Positions 50,118 to 59,877 of a stretch of DNA of 64,000 nt are shown piece after piece. The stretch is from Rhynchospora pubera (taxonomy: Eukaryota > Streptophyta > Magnoliopsida > Poales > Cyperaceae), in contig CM051462.1 of NCBI GenBank assembly GCA_028095005.1, positions 120,518,752 to 120,582,751 on the forward strand. The letters run 5' to 3'. A model generated the notes under the pieces. That model did not search any database, had not been told where the DNA came from, and saw only the letters and a list, made by a program, of their open reading frames with translations. The position numbers were made by a program, and so were the translations under genes. Every line of letters starts with the position of its first letter. The stretch's first letter is position 1.

Positions 50118-50934
50118 TAGGATTGAAAACGGATCGGATAAACTCCGATCCGATCCGCATCCGTAAAATAGCAAATCCGGATATTAATATCTGAATCCGT
50201 TCGGATCCGAATGCGAATACGGATTTTTTTAAACAGATCCGGATGCAAATATGAGAATGCAAATGAATGCGAATAGGTTGCGAATGCGGATAAATATCCG
50301 GATCCGGAAAAATTTACAAAACGGATTAAATATCCGGATCCGGAAAAATTTACAAAACGGATATCCGAATTTGGACTGTAAGAAGTATATTAATATTTTT
50401 TAATATTAAACAAAATAACTTCCTACCTCTGGGAATCGAACCCAAATGGGACAGTTAAAGCAAGAGCCCATGCCACTACACAAAACAACATCTTTGTGAT
50501 TTAGTTATTTTATGAATATATATATATACAGGTTCGAGTCTCTAGAGATAATAAGTAATAATTAATGTTAGTCAATTTTTATTACGGATTATATGGTACA
50601 ATTAATAGAGATAATAAATAATGATTAATGTTAATAATAATATTATTAATTTATACATATTTCATATTGTTTTTGATGAAATGTTATAACGAGATTATAA
50701 TTTTACTATTTTAGTTTTTTTTTTCTATTTGTTTGTTAATTTATAGAAATTTGCTTAATTATCCGAAATATATTCGTATTCGTATCCGTATTCGACAATA
50801 TCCGATTCGTATTTATATCCGTTTAACATCCGAACTGTATCCGTATCCGAGCATATTCGTATTCGTATTCGGATCCGAAAAAAAAAATGCGGATGCAGAT
50901 ATGATTGAACCACTATCCGATCTGTATCCGGTCC
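50118..50934. mobile_element. hAT-type element, right end truncated
   Basis: The left end taggattgaaaacggatcgg and the arms of atccgtattcg/atccggatccg match the element at 11590-12187. The right arm stops at ccggtccg, without the expected ttttcatcccta end, and passes straight into the duplicated SAC3 tail. A 37-bp unit (aaatatccggatccgg..) is tandemly repeated at about 50293-50362. Confidence 0.7.
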
Positions 50935-51039
50935 GTGTGTGAATAGACTTGATTGTTTGCTAGCTCAGTTCATTAAAGTGCAAGATGAAATAGATGAGAT
51001 ATTGTATTTTTATTTTTAACTCCAGAGCCCCCTTGTTCT

Positions 51040-51231
51040 CAAGGGGCGGAGCTACATGTTAGCAAAATTGGATTAATGTCCCCCTGTATTTTCAAAATAA
51101 ACTCTATAAAGTGCAAAAATCACATGCTATTATGTTTGATTCATTCAATTGCCCCTCTCGAAAATCTCAAAACTTTAACATGGTATCTTTTTGCCCCCTT
51201 GTTCTAAAAGTCTGGCTCTGCCCCTAAGTAG
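51040..51231. mobile_element. hAT-like MITE in the SAC3 tail copy
   Basis: Inverted ends aggggcggagct and ctctgcccct. The repeat ttgttct flanks it (51033-51039 and 51232-51238). The source copy at 49073 has only a single ctgttggtgc at this site, so the insertion is directly visible. Confidence 0.75.
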
Positions 51232-51456
51232 TTGTTCTTGGTGCATAAATAACGTTGAAACAGAAATATGTATTATATTCTTATTATTTTCTTTAATGAA
51301 ATTTCATTTTGTCAAAATTATGCTCTGTATTACTGTATAATCTTTGTATGTTGAAAAAATTCTTAATTGATGCAGATGAAAATGTGCAAGCTATAATTCA
51401 GTAAATGAGTGTCAGGCTTGCTTGTATCGGATGGACGATTCAAAATCTGCATTTTA

Positions 51457-51645
51457 GGCTCCGTTTGGATGGTGTGGGAATAAGGTAGGAAGAAGGAAGA
51501 AGGGAAGAAATTTATTAGAAAGGGATAAATTTATTGGGAAGTGTGTAACTTTTGTGAAGAGTTTGGATAATTTAAAATAAATTTATTGGTAAAAATTGGT
51601 TATTCCTTATTTCTTATTCCGGGAAGAAACCATCCAAACGGAGCC
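51457..51645. mobile_element. Harbinger/Tourist-type MITE in the SAC3 tail copy
   Basis: A 189-bp element with ends ggctccgtttggatgg and ccatccaaacggagcc and a tta duplication on both sides. It is absent from the source copy at about 49300, which gives a natural empty site. Confidence 0.9.
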
Positions 51646-52068
51646 TTAGATAGATCGATTTCAAACCTGTTTCACTAGTTTTGAGGATTTATGATTGGTA
51701 TTGGACACAAGTGGATCGTTGCCCCCGAACAAGATGGATTTTTATGTACTTTAATTGCAAATGGTGAAATTTATAACATAGTCCATGTATGGTGAATATA
51801 CTATCTTAAATTCAATTTGGAAATTTAAATTGCCATTGAAGATAAGAACCTTCTGTTTGTTGGTTATTTAAAAGTAAATTTTACTAAAGTTAATTTGTTG
51901 AAAAGGAGTCGTTAGGGAGTAGGGAATGAGCACAAGTGTGTTTTGTGGTCAAACATTAAGTATAGTTGATCATCTCTTTGTTCAATGTGTGTATAGTGCA
52001 TGTGCAACATATACATATGGCATTGGCCACATTAATATTCGATATTCGAGACCTTCATATGCACGATT

Positions 52069-52386
52069 AGACCTGTAAACGGATGTTATTTACCATTTTG
52101 CCATTACGTTTCGGCTAAAATGAAACGGTTAATGAAACAATTTTTTTTATTTTGTTTCGATAACAAAACGGCAAATGAGACATGAAATTGTACCATCGAA
52201 CTGTTAAGTCTCGATTCAAACCATTATATAGGTAATTTATGAAGTGAAATGATGATTAACAAAACAGTATACTGTGCCGTTTCAAAAATAAAACAATTAT
52301 CGAAATGGATTATTGTACTGTTTTTCTTAACGAAGAGCAAACGGTATGGGGTGTTCCGTGATTTTTCGAGACCGTTTGACAGGCCT
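52069..52386. mobile_element. Degraded relative of the 17.3-kb MITE
   Basis: The ends agacctgtaaacgg and ccgtttgacaggcct, with an interior of aaacggttaatgaaac-type repeats, match the family at 17257-17572. No clear target duplication was found. Confidence 0.6.
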
Positions 52387-52623
52387 ATAATTTGTCCAAA
52401 ATTGGGTTTGTTAATGCGGAAGAGGTGTAACAACTATATCTTTATATGCAACCCAAGTTTGTATACCCAATACCTGGACCGTAACCGTGACTTTTTAGCA
52501 AGTTTTGCCCTTTTGTAGTATTTCCCAATGACCAACATGTGTTCTCTGAGGAAATTGTACGTGCAATACACGTAGAGCATACCTCACTCGCAAGCAAGCA
52601 CATGCTCTTTTATTCTCTCTAAA

Positions 52624-52988
52624 TGTGGAGAAGATTGGGTGTTTGGCTCGGTCCGAGTTGGGCCAAACTCGGACCGAGTTGAACTACATCCCTTTGGCTC
52701 GGTCCGAGTTGGCTAGAACTCGGTCCGAGTTGGACCGTCTGACTTTCCTTTTTATGATTTATGCATATATGGAAATGTAATAAAAAAAATATTAGCCTAC
52801 CTATTATAAAGGAGGCGCCTCCCTCTTTCTTTCTGACCTATCTTCTTCCCCAATTCTCCCTTGTACTCCATTATTATTGAAAAGAAATAAAAAAAGGTGA
52901 TGGTGTGTGTGCGTGTGGATGTAGGTACGATTTCGTACTGAACCACGTTAAATATTGTGTCTTTCTGTGATTGCTCTTTAAGTTTACA
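52624..52988 (+). repeat. 5' LTR of the Copia element
   Basis: Runs TGTGGAGAAG to AGTTTACA. It contains four copies of ctcggtccgagtt or its complement (52647-52734), a TATA-like tattataaagg at about 52803 and an AATAAA-like signal at about 52886. Confidence 0.95.
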
Positions 52989-53003
52989 TGGTATCAGAGC
53001 AGT
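52989..53003 (+). other. tRNA-iMet primer-binding site
   Basis: TGGTATCAGAGCAGT directly abuts the 5' LTR and is complementary to the 3' end of initiator-Met tRNA. Confidence 0.95.
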
Positions 53004-53119
53004 AGATCTTGACTACTGTGTGTTTTTTATCCCTGTGCGAGTTACTGCACAGTTGCTACTTCGTTTCTGTGCGAATTACTGCACAGATATTACCGAAACC
53101 TCTCACCACGATCTAAACC

Positions 53120-53566
53120 ATGAGTAACCCTAATGATTCAATCCCTAAAACCCCTATCCCTGATCCTAATCCACTAGATCCGATGACCCTTATTCAAAGC
53201 TTGAATAACACTCTGTCCCAATTGCTTACACAACCGAGACCTCCATCAAACACTCAAAGCCAAGAGGGGTTCACCTCCGCGATGTCGATCAAGTTAGATG
53301 GGTCAAACTTCTACCTCTGGTCGCAGATGCTGCAGATGAAACTCAATGGGCGAGATAGATTGGGTCACCTTGATGGATCAACTCGGCCAAAGCCGTCAGA
53401 CGAGGAAGCTTATAAACGATGGTCTGTGATGGATTCTCAGGTGAAAGATTTCATGATTAACTCTATGGACTCATCACTAATAGGTACCTTCTTACCTTAC
53501 TCTACTGCACAAGAGGTATGGAATGCAGTCAACACCTCTTACTTTGATGGTAGTGATTTGTCTTAA
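53120..53566 (+). CDS. Copia gag, N-terminal part, ended by a premature stop
   Basis: Encodes 148 residues of Gag. KLDGSNFYLWSQMLQMKL and GHLDGSTRPK fit the capsid-forming UBN2/retrotran_gag family found in plant Copia elements. The start at 53120 is the first ATG after the leader. The frame ends at TAA (53564-53566), but the same frame continues open without further stops to 57553. The stop is therefore a single point change inside a once longer gag-pol frame; CAA to TAA would be the simplest origin. As it stands, no protease or polymerase can be made without readthrough. Confidence 0.9.
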   Translation: MSNPNDSIPKTPIPDPNPLDPMTLIQSLNNTLSQLLTQPRPPSNTQSQEGFTSAMSIKLDGSNFYLWSQMLQMKLNGRDRLGHLDGSTRPKPSDEEAYKRWSVMDSQVKDFMINSMDSSLIGTFLPYSTAQEVWNAVNTSYFDGSDLS

Positions 53567-53614
53567 ATTCTGGATCTCAAGAGGAAAATTAGTAAAGTCA
53601 AACAAAATGGTGAA

Positions 53615-56600
53615 TTGGTCCAGAATTTTTACAGTACTCTACAAGGGTTATGGAAGGAATTAGACACTCGTAGACCTAATCCTATGGAGTGCCATCATGA
53701 TATTGAAAAATACCAGAAATTGGTTCAAGAAGATAGGGTACTGACTTTTTTAGATGGTTTAGATGATAAATTGGATCTGATTAGGGCTAGTGTTCTCCAA
53801 ATTAATCCTCTCCCTACCGTAGAAGAGGCATTTGCCTTGGTAAGGAAGGAGGAAAGGCGACAAATGGTCATGTTGAATGGGGGTGAAGTTGGGGACAGTT
53901 CCTTGGCCATGGTAGCAAAAACTCAAACCTTGAACCTCCAGAAGTCTAACTATCCTCTAAAACCAAACAACAAAAAACCCGTACCACCTGGTGGGTGTAC
54001 CCATTGTAAAAACCCAAAACACTCTGTGGAGCAGTGTTTCAAATTGATTGGTTATCCAGACTGGTGGGAAGAGAATAAGAAAAAAAGGCAAGGGAAGGCA
54101 CACATGACAGAAGCCCAGGCCACAGAAGTAAAGACCCTACCAGCTGCAAATTTGGCCAGTTTAAGTTCTGGAACACTGTCTATTTTGCCCTCTGTCGAGA
54201 GGAATGAAGGTAAAGTTTTTTCATTAAACACTTCTAGTACTGACTGTTCTTGGATTATTGATTCAGGAGCAACTGATCACATGACCTACAACAGGGAATA
54301 CTTGGTAAGAAAATCTGTTCCAAGAAGAAATGAGATTGTTAATGCAAATGGAGAAGTTTGGGCTGGAGAAGTTCAATTTTCCTCATCCTTAACTCTTTCA
54401 AATACACTCTTGGTTCCCTCTCTTTCATCCAAACTCTTGTCTGTAGGACAGTTATGTGAAGATCTAAATTGTGTAGTACTCATGTATCCTGGATTTTGTC
54501 TTTTTCAGGACCTCTTGACGAAGGAAATTCTTGGTCGTGGTACTAGAAGAGGAGGACTGTATCATTTAGAAGACTTGGCTGCTGGACAGGCCCATTTATC
54601 TGCTGGTTTACACTCAAGTAGGAAGTCTTCTATTTGGATATGGCACAGGCGATTGGGTCATCCATCTTTTGGGTACCTAAGAAAACTTTATCCTAGTTTG
54701 TTTTCTGGTTTTGAGAATGAGATATTTGATTGTGATGTGTGTATCAAATCTAAGAGCCATCGAGCTCATTTTGGAAAAATTTTGGATGATGATAATAATA
54801 ATAGAGTTCCTTTTGATTTGATTCACTCTGATGTTTGGGGACCTTCCCCGGTTGACTCTCTAGTAGGAAATAGATGGTTTGTCTTATTTGTTGATGATAG
54901 TACTAGAATGACTTGGGTTAATGTGGTAAAACAGAAAACTGATGTGCCACTTGCCATTACTTCCTTCATTACCATGGTGAAAAATCAGTTTGATAAGAAT
55001 GTCAAGGTGTTTAGGAGTGATAATGGTAGGGAATTTGTCAACAAAACACTAGGAGAGTTCTTTAAAACCAATGGGATTATACATGAAACTAGCTGTGTAG
55101 GTACACCTCAACAGAATGGTAGGGCAGAGCGTAAGAATAGGCAAATCCTAGAAATGACTAGAGCAATGATGATAGAAAATAATGTTCCTCCTTCTTATTG
55201 GGATCATGCCGTTACCTCATCGGTGTATTTGATTAATAGATTACCTTCTGCTGCTCTTAAATTTCAAACACCATTGCAAAAACTCTCAACCTACCATGTG
55301 ATTCCTTCAGTACTCAATATCCCACCCAAAGTGTTTGGCTGCGTAGCCTATGTCCACATACAAAAACATCTGCGCTCAAAACTTGATCCGTGTGCTGAAA
55401 AATGTGTGTTCATAGGTTATGGTCAACATCAAAAGGGCTATAGGTGCATGAATCCATCCTCTAGAAAAGTCTATACCACCATGGACGTGACATTTATTGA
55501 AAATGAAGGGTATTTCTGTAAAAACCAGACTCATTCTCAGGGGGAGAGTGTGATAGACAATGAACTCTGGTTCGATGCAGCAAGAAATGATGTTTTTGGT
55601 TCAAAATCTGAGATTTTCCCAAATGAACATGTTCAACTCGGTCCGAGTTCGACCCATCTCGGTCCGAGTTCGACTGAATGTGAGCAGTTGAATCTAGAAA
55701 TGGACCCACTGGTTAACTCTGGTCCATCTGAAGAAAGTTTGGAAAGTGAAGATGAAGAAATGATACAGTCTCCTACTTCACCACATGATCAATTTCCTGA
55801 GTCAGAGGTAAGTAATTCTGAACATGTTACTTCTGAATCTGTTACTACTAATCATGGTTATCAGTTACCTTTCAGAATCAACAGAGGCAGACCTCCTAAG
55901 AGGTATAGACCAGATGAGGTTGGTGAGGGCAGGTATGCAATGGCAAACTTTATGACTATGTCTCACATGCCATCTTCTGTGAAAGAATTTGATAGAACCT
56001 TGTCGTCAGTTCACATTCCAAGAAATCTGAATGAAGCACTCAGTGATCCCAAATGGGTGGATGCAATAAAGACAGAAATGGATGCACTTGAAAAGAATGA
56101 GACATGGGAACTGGTGACAAGACCAAAAGACAGAAAGGCAGTAGGCTGCAAATGGGTATTTACAGTCAAATATGGGCCCACTGGAGAAATTGACAGGTAC
56201 AAAGCAAGACTGGTAGCAAAGGGCTATTCTCAAACATATGGAGTAGACTACCAGGAGACTTTCTCTCCTGTAGCAAAACTGAACACTGTGAGGATCTTAT
56301 TGTCCATTTCAGCAAATAGGGACTGGCCTCTACATCAATTTGATGTGAAGAATGCTTTTTTACATGGTGACATTGATGAAGAGATCTACATGGATATTCC
56401 ACCAGGATACAGTCACTCAAGCAACCAACTTCTTGTGTGTAGATTGAAGAAAGCATTGTATGGTCTGAAACAATCCCCTAGAGCTTGGTTTGGAAGATTT
56501 TGCTGTGCTATGAGAGGATATGGATACACTCAGAGTGATACTGACCATACTTTATTTTTCCTCAAGAATAAAGGTAAAATTGTTATCTTGATAATCTATG

Positions 56601-57553
56601 TTGATGATATGATAATCACAGGTGATGACTCTGAAGGAATCCGGGATTTGGAAGAAAAATTATCTAAAGAGTTTGAAATGAAAAATCTAGGAGGGTTGAA
56701 ATATTTTCTTGGAATCGAAGTTGCACGCAATAAGGAAGGTATTTCTTTATCTCAAAGAAAGTATGTGCTTGACTTACTTGCTGAAACAGGTATGTTGGAC
56801 TGCAAACCTGTTGACACACCAACCAAACAGAACACCAAGTTGGATGTATTTTCTGATCAGGCACCTGCAAATAAGGATCAATACCAGAGATTGGTAGGGA
56901 GACTCATTTACTTGTCACATACTCGGCCAGATATCGCTTATGCTGTGTCTGTGGTGAGTCAATTTATGCATGTTCCCAGTGAACAACATATGGAAGCTGT
57001 CATGTGGATTTTAAGGTATCTCAAGGGATCCCCAGGACGAGGTATCTTCTTCAAAAGGAATGGTCATCTTCAGGTTGAGGGATATACAGATTCTGACTGG
57101 GCTGGAGATGTGACTGATAGAAAATCCACGTCTGGATACTTCACATTTGTTGGAGGTAACTTGGTTACTTGGAGGAGCAAAAAGCAAAAGGTGGTAGCTT
57201 TGTCAAGTGCAGAGGCAGAGTTCAGAGGAATTGCTAAAGGTTTGCAAGAATTACTGTGGATAAAGAGAGTACTCAAGGATCTTGGTCTCTATGATAACAG
57301 GGAGATGAAGTTGTTCTGTGACAACAAGGCAGCTATCGCAACATCTCACAATCCGGTGCAACATGATAGGACCAAGCATATTGAAGTGGATAGGCACTTT
57401 ATTCGACAGAATTTAGAAGATAAAGTCATTAGCATTCCTCACGTGAAAACTGATGAGCAATTGGCAGATATACTAACCAAAGGGGTATCATGTACCATTT
57501 TTCAGGGAGTGATTTGCAAGTTGGGCATGCAAGATATCTACCTGCCAACTTGA
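53615..57553 (+). CDS. Copia gag C-terminus and pol (PR-IN-RT-RH)
   Basis: Continues in the frame of the preceding gag part. In order: the Gag C-terminus; a CX2CX4HX4C zinc knuckle (residues 128-141); protease with WIIDSGATDHM (about 54250); a pre-integrase HHCC zinc region starting WHRRLGH; an integrase core with DVWGP, FRSDNGREF and QQNGRAERKN carrying the D, D and E; reverse transcriptase from WVDAIKTEMDAL with FDVKNAFLHG and YVDDM (about 56597); and RNase H with TDSDWAGD and KHIEVDRHFI. The domain order IN before RT defines Copia. The polyprotein should replicate and integrate the element, but it is cut off from its start by the stop at 53564. A variable region (about residues 660-770) includes the palindrome-encoded LGPSST repeats. 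Confidence 0.93.
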   Translation: MVQNFYSTLQGLWKELDTRRPNPMECHHDIEKYQKLVQEDRVLTFLDGLDDKLDLIRASVLQINPLPTVEEAFALVRKEERRQMVMLNGGEVGDSSLAMVAKTQTLNLQKSNYPLKPNNKKPVPPGGCTHCKNPKHSVEQCFKLIGYPDWWEENKKKRQGKAHMTEAQATEVKTLPAANLASLSSGTLSILPSVERNEGKVFSLNTSSTDCSWIIDSGATDHMTYNREYLVRKSVPRRNEIVNANGEVWAGEVQFSSSLTLSNTLLVPSLSSKLLSVGQLCEDLNCVVLMYPGFCLFQDLLTKEILGRGTRRGGLYHLEDLAAGQAHLSAGLHSSRKSSIWIWHRRLGHPSFGYLRKLYPSLFSGFENEIFDCDVCIKSKSHRAHFGKILDDDNNNRVPFDLIHSDVWGPSPVDSLVGNRWFVLFVDDSTRMTWVNVVKQKTDVPLAITSFITMVKNQFDKNVKVFRSDNGREFVNKTLGEFFKTNGIIHETSCVGTPQQNGRAERKNRQILEMTRAMMIENNVPPSYWDHAVTSSVYLINRLPSAALKFQTPLQKLSTYHVIPSVLNIPPKVFGCVAYVHIQKHLRSKLDPCAEKCVFIGYGQHQKGYRCMNPSSRKVYTTMDVTFIENEGYFCKNQTHSQGESVIDNELWFDAARNDVFGSKSEIFPNEHVQLGPSSTHLGPSSTECEQLNLEMDPLVNSGPSEESLESEDEEMIQSPTSPHDQFPESEVSNSEHVTSESVTTNHGYQLPFRINRGRPPKRYRPDEVGEGRYAMANFMTMSHMPSSVKEFDRTLSSVHIPRNLNEALSDPKWVDAIKTEMDALEKNETWELVTRPKDRKAVGCKWVFTVKYGPTGEIDRYKARLVAKGYSQTYGVDYQETFSPVAKLNTVRILLSISANRDWPLHQFDVKNAFLHGDIDEEIYMDIPPGYSHSSNQLLVCRLKKALYGLKQSPRAWFGRFCCAMRGYGYTQSDTDHTLFFLKNKGKIVILIIYVDDMIITGDDSEGIRDLEEKLSKEFEMKNLGGLKYFLGIEVARNKEGISLSQRKYVLDLLAETGMLDCKPVDTPTKQNTKLDVFSDQAPANKDQYQRLVGRLIYLSHTRPDIAYAVSVVSQFMHVPSEQHMEAVMWILRYLKGSPGRGIFFKRNGHLQVEGYTDSDWAGDVTDRKSTSGYFTFVGGNLVTWRSKKQKVVALSSAEAEFRGIAKGLQELLWIKRVLKDLGLYDNREMKLFCDNKAAIATSHNPVQHDRTKHIEVDRHFIRQNLEDKVISIPHVKTDEQLADILTKGVSCTIFQGVICKLGMQDIYLPT

Positions 57554-57560
57554 GGGGGAG
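57551..57560 (+). other. Polypurine tract
   Basis: tgagggggag directly precedes the 3' LTR and overlaps the pol stop region. Confidence 0.85.
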
Positions 57561-57926
57561 TGTGGAGAAGATTGAGTGTTTGGCTCGGTCCGAGTTGGGC
57601 CAAACTCGGACCGAGTTGAACCACATCCCTTTGGCTCGGTCCGAGTTGGCTAGAACTCGGTCCGAGTTGGACCGTCTGACTTTCCTTTTTATGATTTATG
57701 CATATATGGAAATGTAATAAAAAGAAATATTAGCCTACCTATTATAAAGGAGGCGCCTCCCTCTTTCTTTCTGACCTATCTTCTTCCCCAATTCTCCCTT
57801 GTACTCCATTATTATTGAAAAGAAATAAAAAAAGGTGATGGTGTGTGTGCGTGTAGATGTAGGTACGATTTCGTACTGAACCACGTTAAATATTGTGTCT
57901 TTCTGTGATTGCTCTTTAAGTTTACA
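57561..57926 (+). repeat. 3' LTR of the Copia element
   Basis: 366 bp, one base longer than the 5' LTR. It carries the same four ctcggtccgagtt-type motifs (57584-57672). Confidence 0.95.
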
Positions 57927-58003
57927 CTAAACCAATTCATTTTTATGAAAAAGCATCGTTTCCTCTCGTTGGTGGCCCGATCTCTTTAAAGGGATTATTA
58001 TTG

Positions 58004-58004
<1 letters not shown>

Positions 58005-58068
<64 letters not shown>

Positions 58069-58070
58069 TT
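58005..58070. repeat. (ATT)n(ATC)n microsatellite
   Basis: About 11 ATT units run into about nine ATC units, in the upstream region of GATL. Confidence 0.95.
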
Positions 58071-58812
58071 CGTGGTTATAAAAAAATGTTTGTTTGGAAA
58101 AATGAAAAGGAAAATATATACCTCAATCAGCCTATATACCCCATAATATGTGTTACAAATTCATTTCCATTGGTGCTAATAAATTAAATGAATCAACTTC
58201 AACCGCACCGCCTTGCATCAACCATTTACAACTGTTTTGCATTGTCTTTCCTTCTTACCATTTTTAGGGAGGAAAAAAAAAAAGAAAACCCTCATTCTAT
58301 TAAAAATGAGATTACTTGAGCCACATAGAGTTTGATTATAGTACCACAGGATGTAACAAAAACAGTCATTGATTTAATAATTTTGGTTGGTAAGTAGAGT
58401 CAACGGCTCAACGCGGCTTCATATGATATGAAGCAGCCATAAGTCCCCCTAAAAATAGACAGGAGCCTTCCTTGTAATCTGGAGATGCTATCTATTATTC
58501 GTCTCTCCGCTATCTTCTCTCCTCCTTAGACCGATACCAACCATCCCCAACTTATCCCCCTTCCGCTGTCCCCAATACCCCCTCGCCATGGCAATCTTTC
58601 TCAACCTTCTCTGAATTCCGTGTCTCCCTCTCAAAGGGAGAATTAGGAAGAGAATGGTTGCCATCTCCATATCCCTCCTCAGACAATACATTTATTACAG
58701 TCCCAACAATCATCACTGTTGTTATATCAACATGATGCCTGACATGTCCCTGTCAACGTCATCATCATTGCCATTCCTGTTGTCATCGTCATTGCTACCA
58801 CCACCTTTGTCT

Positions 58813-59877
58813 ATGCAGTGCATGAGATCATCACACCGATCCTCTATTTTTCTACCGACTCTCCTCTTCCTTTTGCTCGGATTTCAGGCATTGGCAGTCG
58901 CTAGCATAAGAGTAGATGTAATCCGAAAACCAGTTTCAACCTTCCCCGCCTTTCGAGAAGCACCAGCATTTCGCAATGGTGATGAGTGCCCCCAACCATC
59001 TCTGTCGCCCTCAGCTCGTATCGACATTGCCATGACCCTTGATGCAAACTACCTCCGTGGAACCATGGCAGCCATCCTCTCCATCCTCCAGCACACCGCC
59101 TGCCCTGAGAGTGTCGTCTTTCACTTCCTCACGACTCACTTAGAACAGAACATCATCACCTCCATCCGATCTACCTTCCCTTACCTCAATTACCATGTGT
59201 ACCGTTTTGACTCTGGCAGAGTCCGTGGAAGGATTTCTCGATCCATCCGCCAGGCCCTGGATCAGCCTCTCAATTACGCTCGCATCTACCTGGCTGACAT
59301 CCTTCCATTGGATGTCGGTCGGGTCATATATCTCGACTCTGATGTGATTGTGGCCGATGATATCCGAACTCTCTGGCAGGTTGACCTCAAGAACCATGTC
59401 GTAGCAGCCCCCGAGTACTGCCACACAAACTTCAGCAAGTATTTCACCGATGCTTTTTGGGCAGATGCGGAGCTATCTAAAACTTTTAATGGACGCCGGC
59501 CATGCTATTTTAACACAGGGGTGATGGTGATGGATGTCAAAGGGTGGAGAGAAGGTGGGTACACCAAGATGGTTGAGGATTGGATGATGGTGCAAAAGCA
59601 CAAGAGAATATACCATCTGGGGTCATTGCCACCATTTTTACTCGTTTTAGCCGGAAATATTAAGCCCGTCGATCATAGATGGAACCAGCATGGTCTTGGA
59701 GGGGACAACTGGGAGGGGCGATGTCGGAGCCTGCATCCTGGACCGATAAGCTTACTCCATTGGAGCGGGAAGGGGAAGCCGTGGCTTAGACTCGACTCGA
59801 GGAGGCCATGCGCTGTCGATTATTTATGGGCACCTTATGATCTGTACCAGTCTTCTTCTCCTACACTAGAAGAATGA
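58813..59877 (+). CDS. GATL: Galacturonosyltransferase-like protein, GT8 family
   Basis: GATL proteins are Golgi or secretory-pathway glycosyltransferases of family GT8 linked to pectin and xylan synthesis. The gene is intronless, as is usual for the family. From the ATG at 58813 it encodes 354 residues with an N-terminal hydrophobic signal (SIFLPTLLFLLLGFQALAVA). The metal-binding DXD lies in YLDSDVIV (D175/D177). YFNTGVMVMD and NQHGLGGDNW follow, and the conserved HWSGKGKPW starts at H316. An earlier in-frame ATG at 58654 would add 53 residues of low-complexity Ser/Leu sequence. I prefer 58813 because it gives the normal length (about 340-360) and puts the signal at the N terminus. Which GATL member it is cannot be decided, and the acceptor sugar is unknown. 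Confidence 0.93.
   Translation: MQCMRSSHRSSIFLPTLLFLLLGFQALAVASIRVDVIRKPVSTFPAFREAPAFRNGDECPQPSLSPSARIDIAMTLDANYLRGTMAAILSILQHTACPESVVFHFLTTHLEQNIITSIRSTFPYLNYHVYRFDSGRVRGRISRSIRQALDQPLNYARIYLADILPLDVGRVIYLDSDVIVADDIRTLWQVDLKNHVVAAPEYCHTNFSKYFTDAFWADAELSKTFNGRRPCYFNTGVMVMDVKGWREGGYTKMVEDWMMVQKHKRIYHLGSLPPFLLVLAGNIKPVDHRWNQHGLGGDNWEGRCRSLHPGPISLLHWSGKGKPWLRLDSRRPCAVDYLWAPYDLYQSSSPTLEE

Larger units (their letters stand above)
50936..52068 (+). pseudogene. Duplicated 3' end of the SAC3 gene
   Basis: A diverged copy of 48978-49742, including the last coding codons, here interrupted by stops. It has grown through insertion of two MITEs (51040-51231 and 51457-51645). It has no upstream exons and cannot make protein. 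Confidence 0.85.
52624..57926 (+). mobile_element. Ty1/Copia LTR retrotransposon, nearly intact
   Basis: A complete 5.3-kb element with LTRs at 52624-52988 and 57561-57926 and a primer-binding site directly after the 5' LTR. A polypurine tract precedes the 3' LTR. The target duplication is ctaaa (52619-52623 and 57927-57931). The gag-pol frame spans 53120-57553 and is broken by one in-frame TAA. The LTRs differ at only four or five positions by eye, so insertion was recent. It lies between the SAC3 tail copy and GATL, ending about 0.9 kb upstream of the GATL start. Confidence 0.97.

Noticed and set aside
50429..50500. A tRNA-like B box (GGTTCGATTCCC) on the minus strand, with an A-box-like TAGTGGCATGGG upstream
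   Set aside because: It lies inside a hAT-type element, shows no cloverleaf or acceptor stem, and is at most a tRNA-derived SINE fragment.
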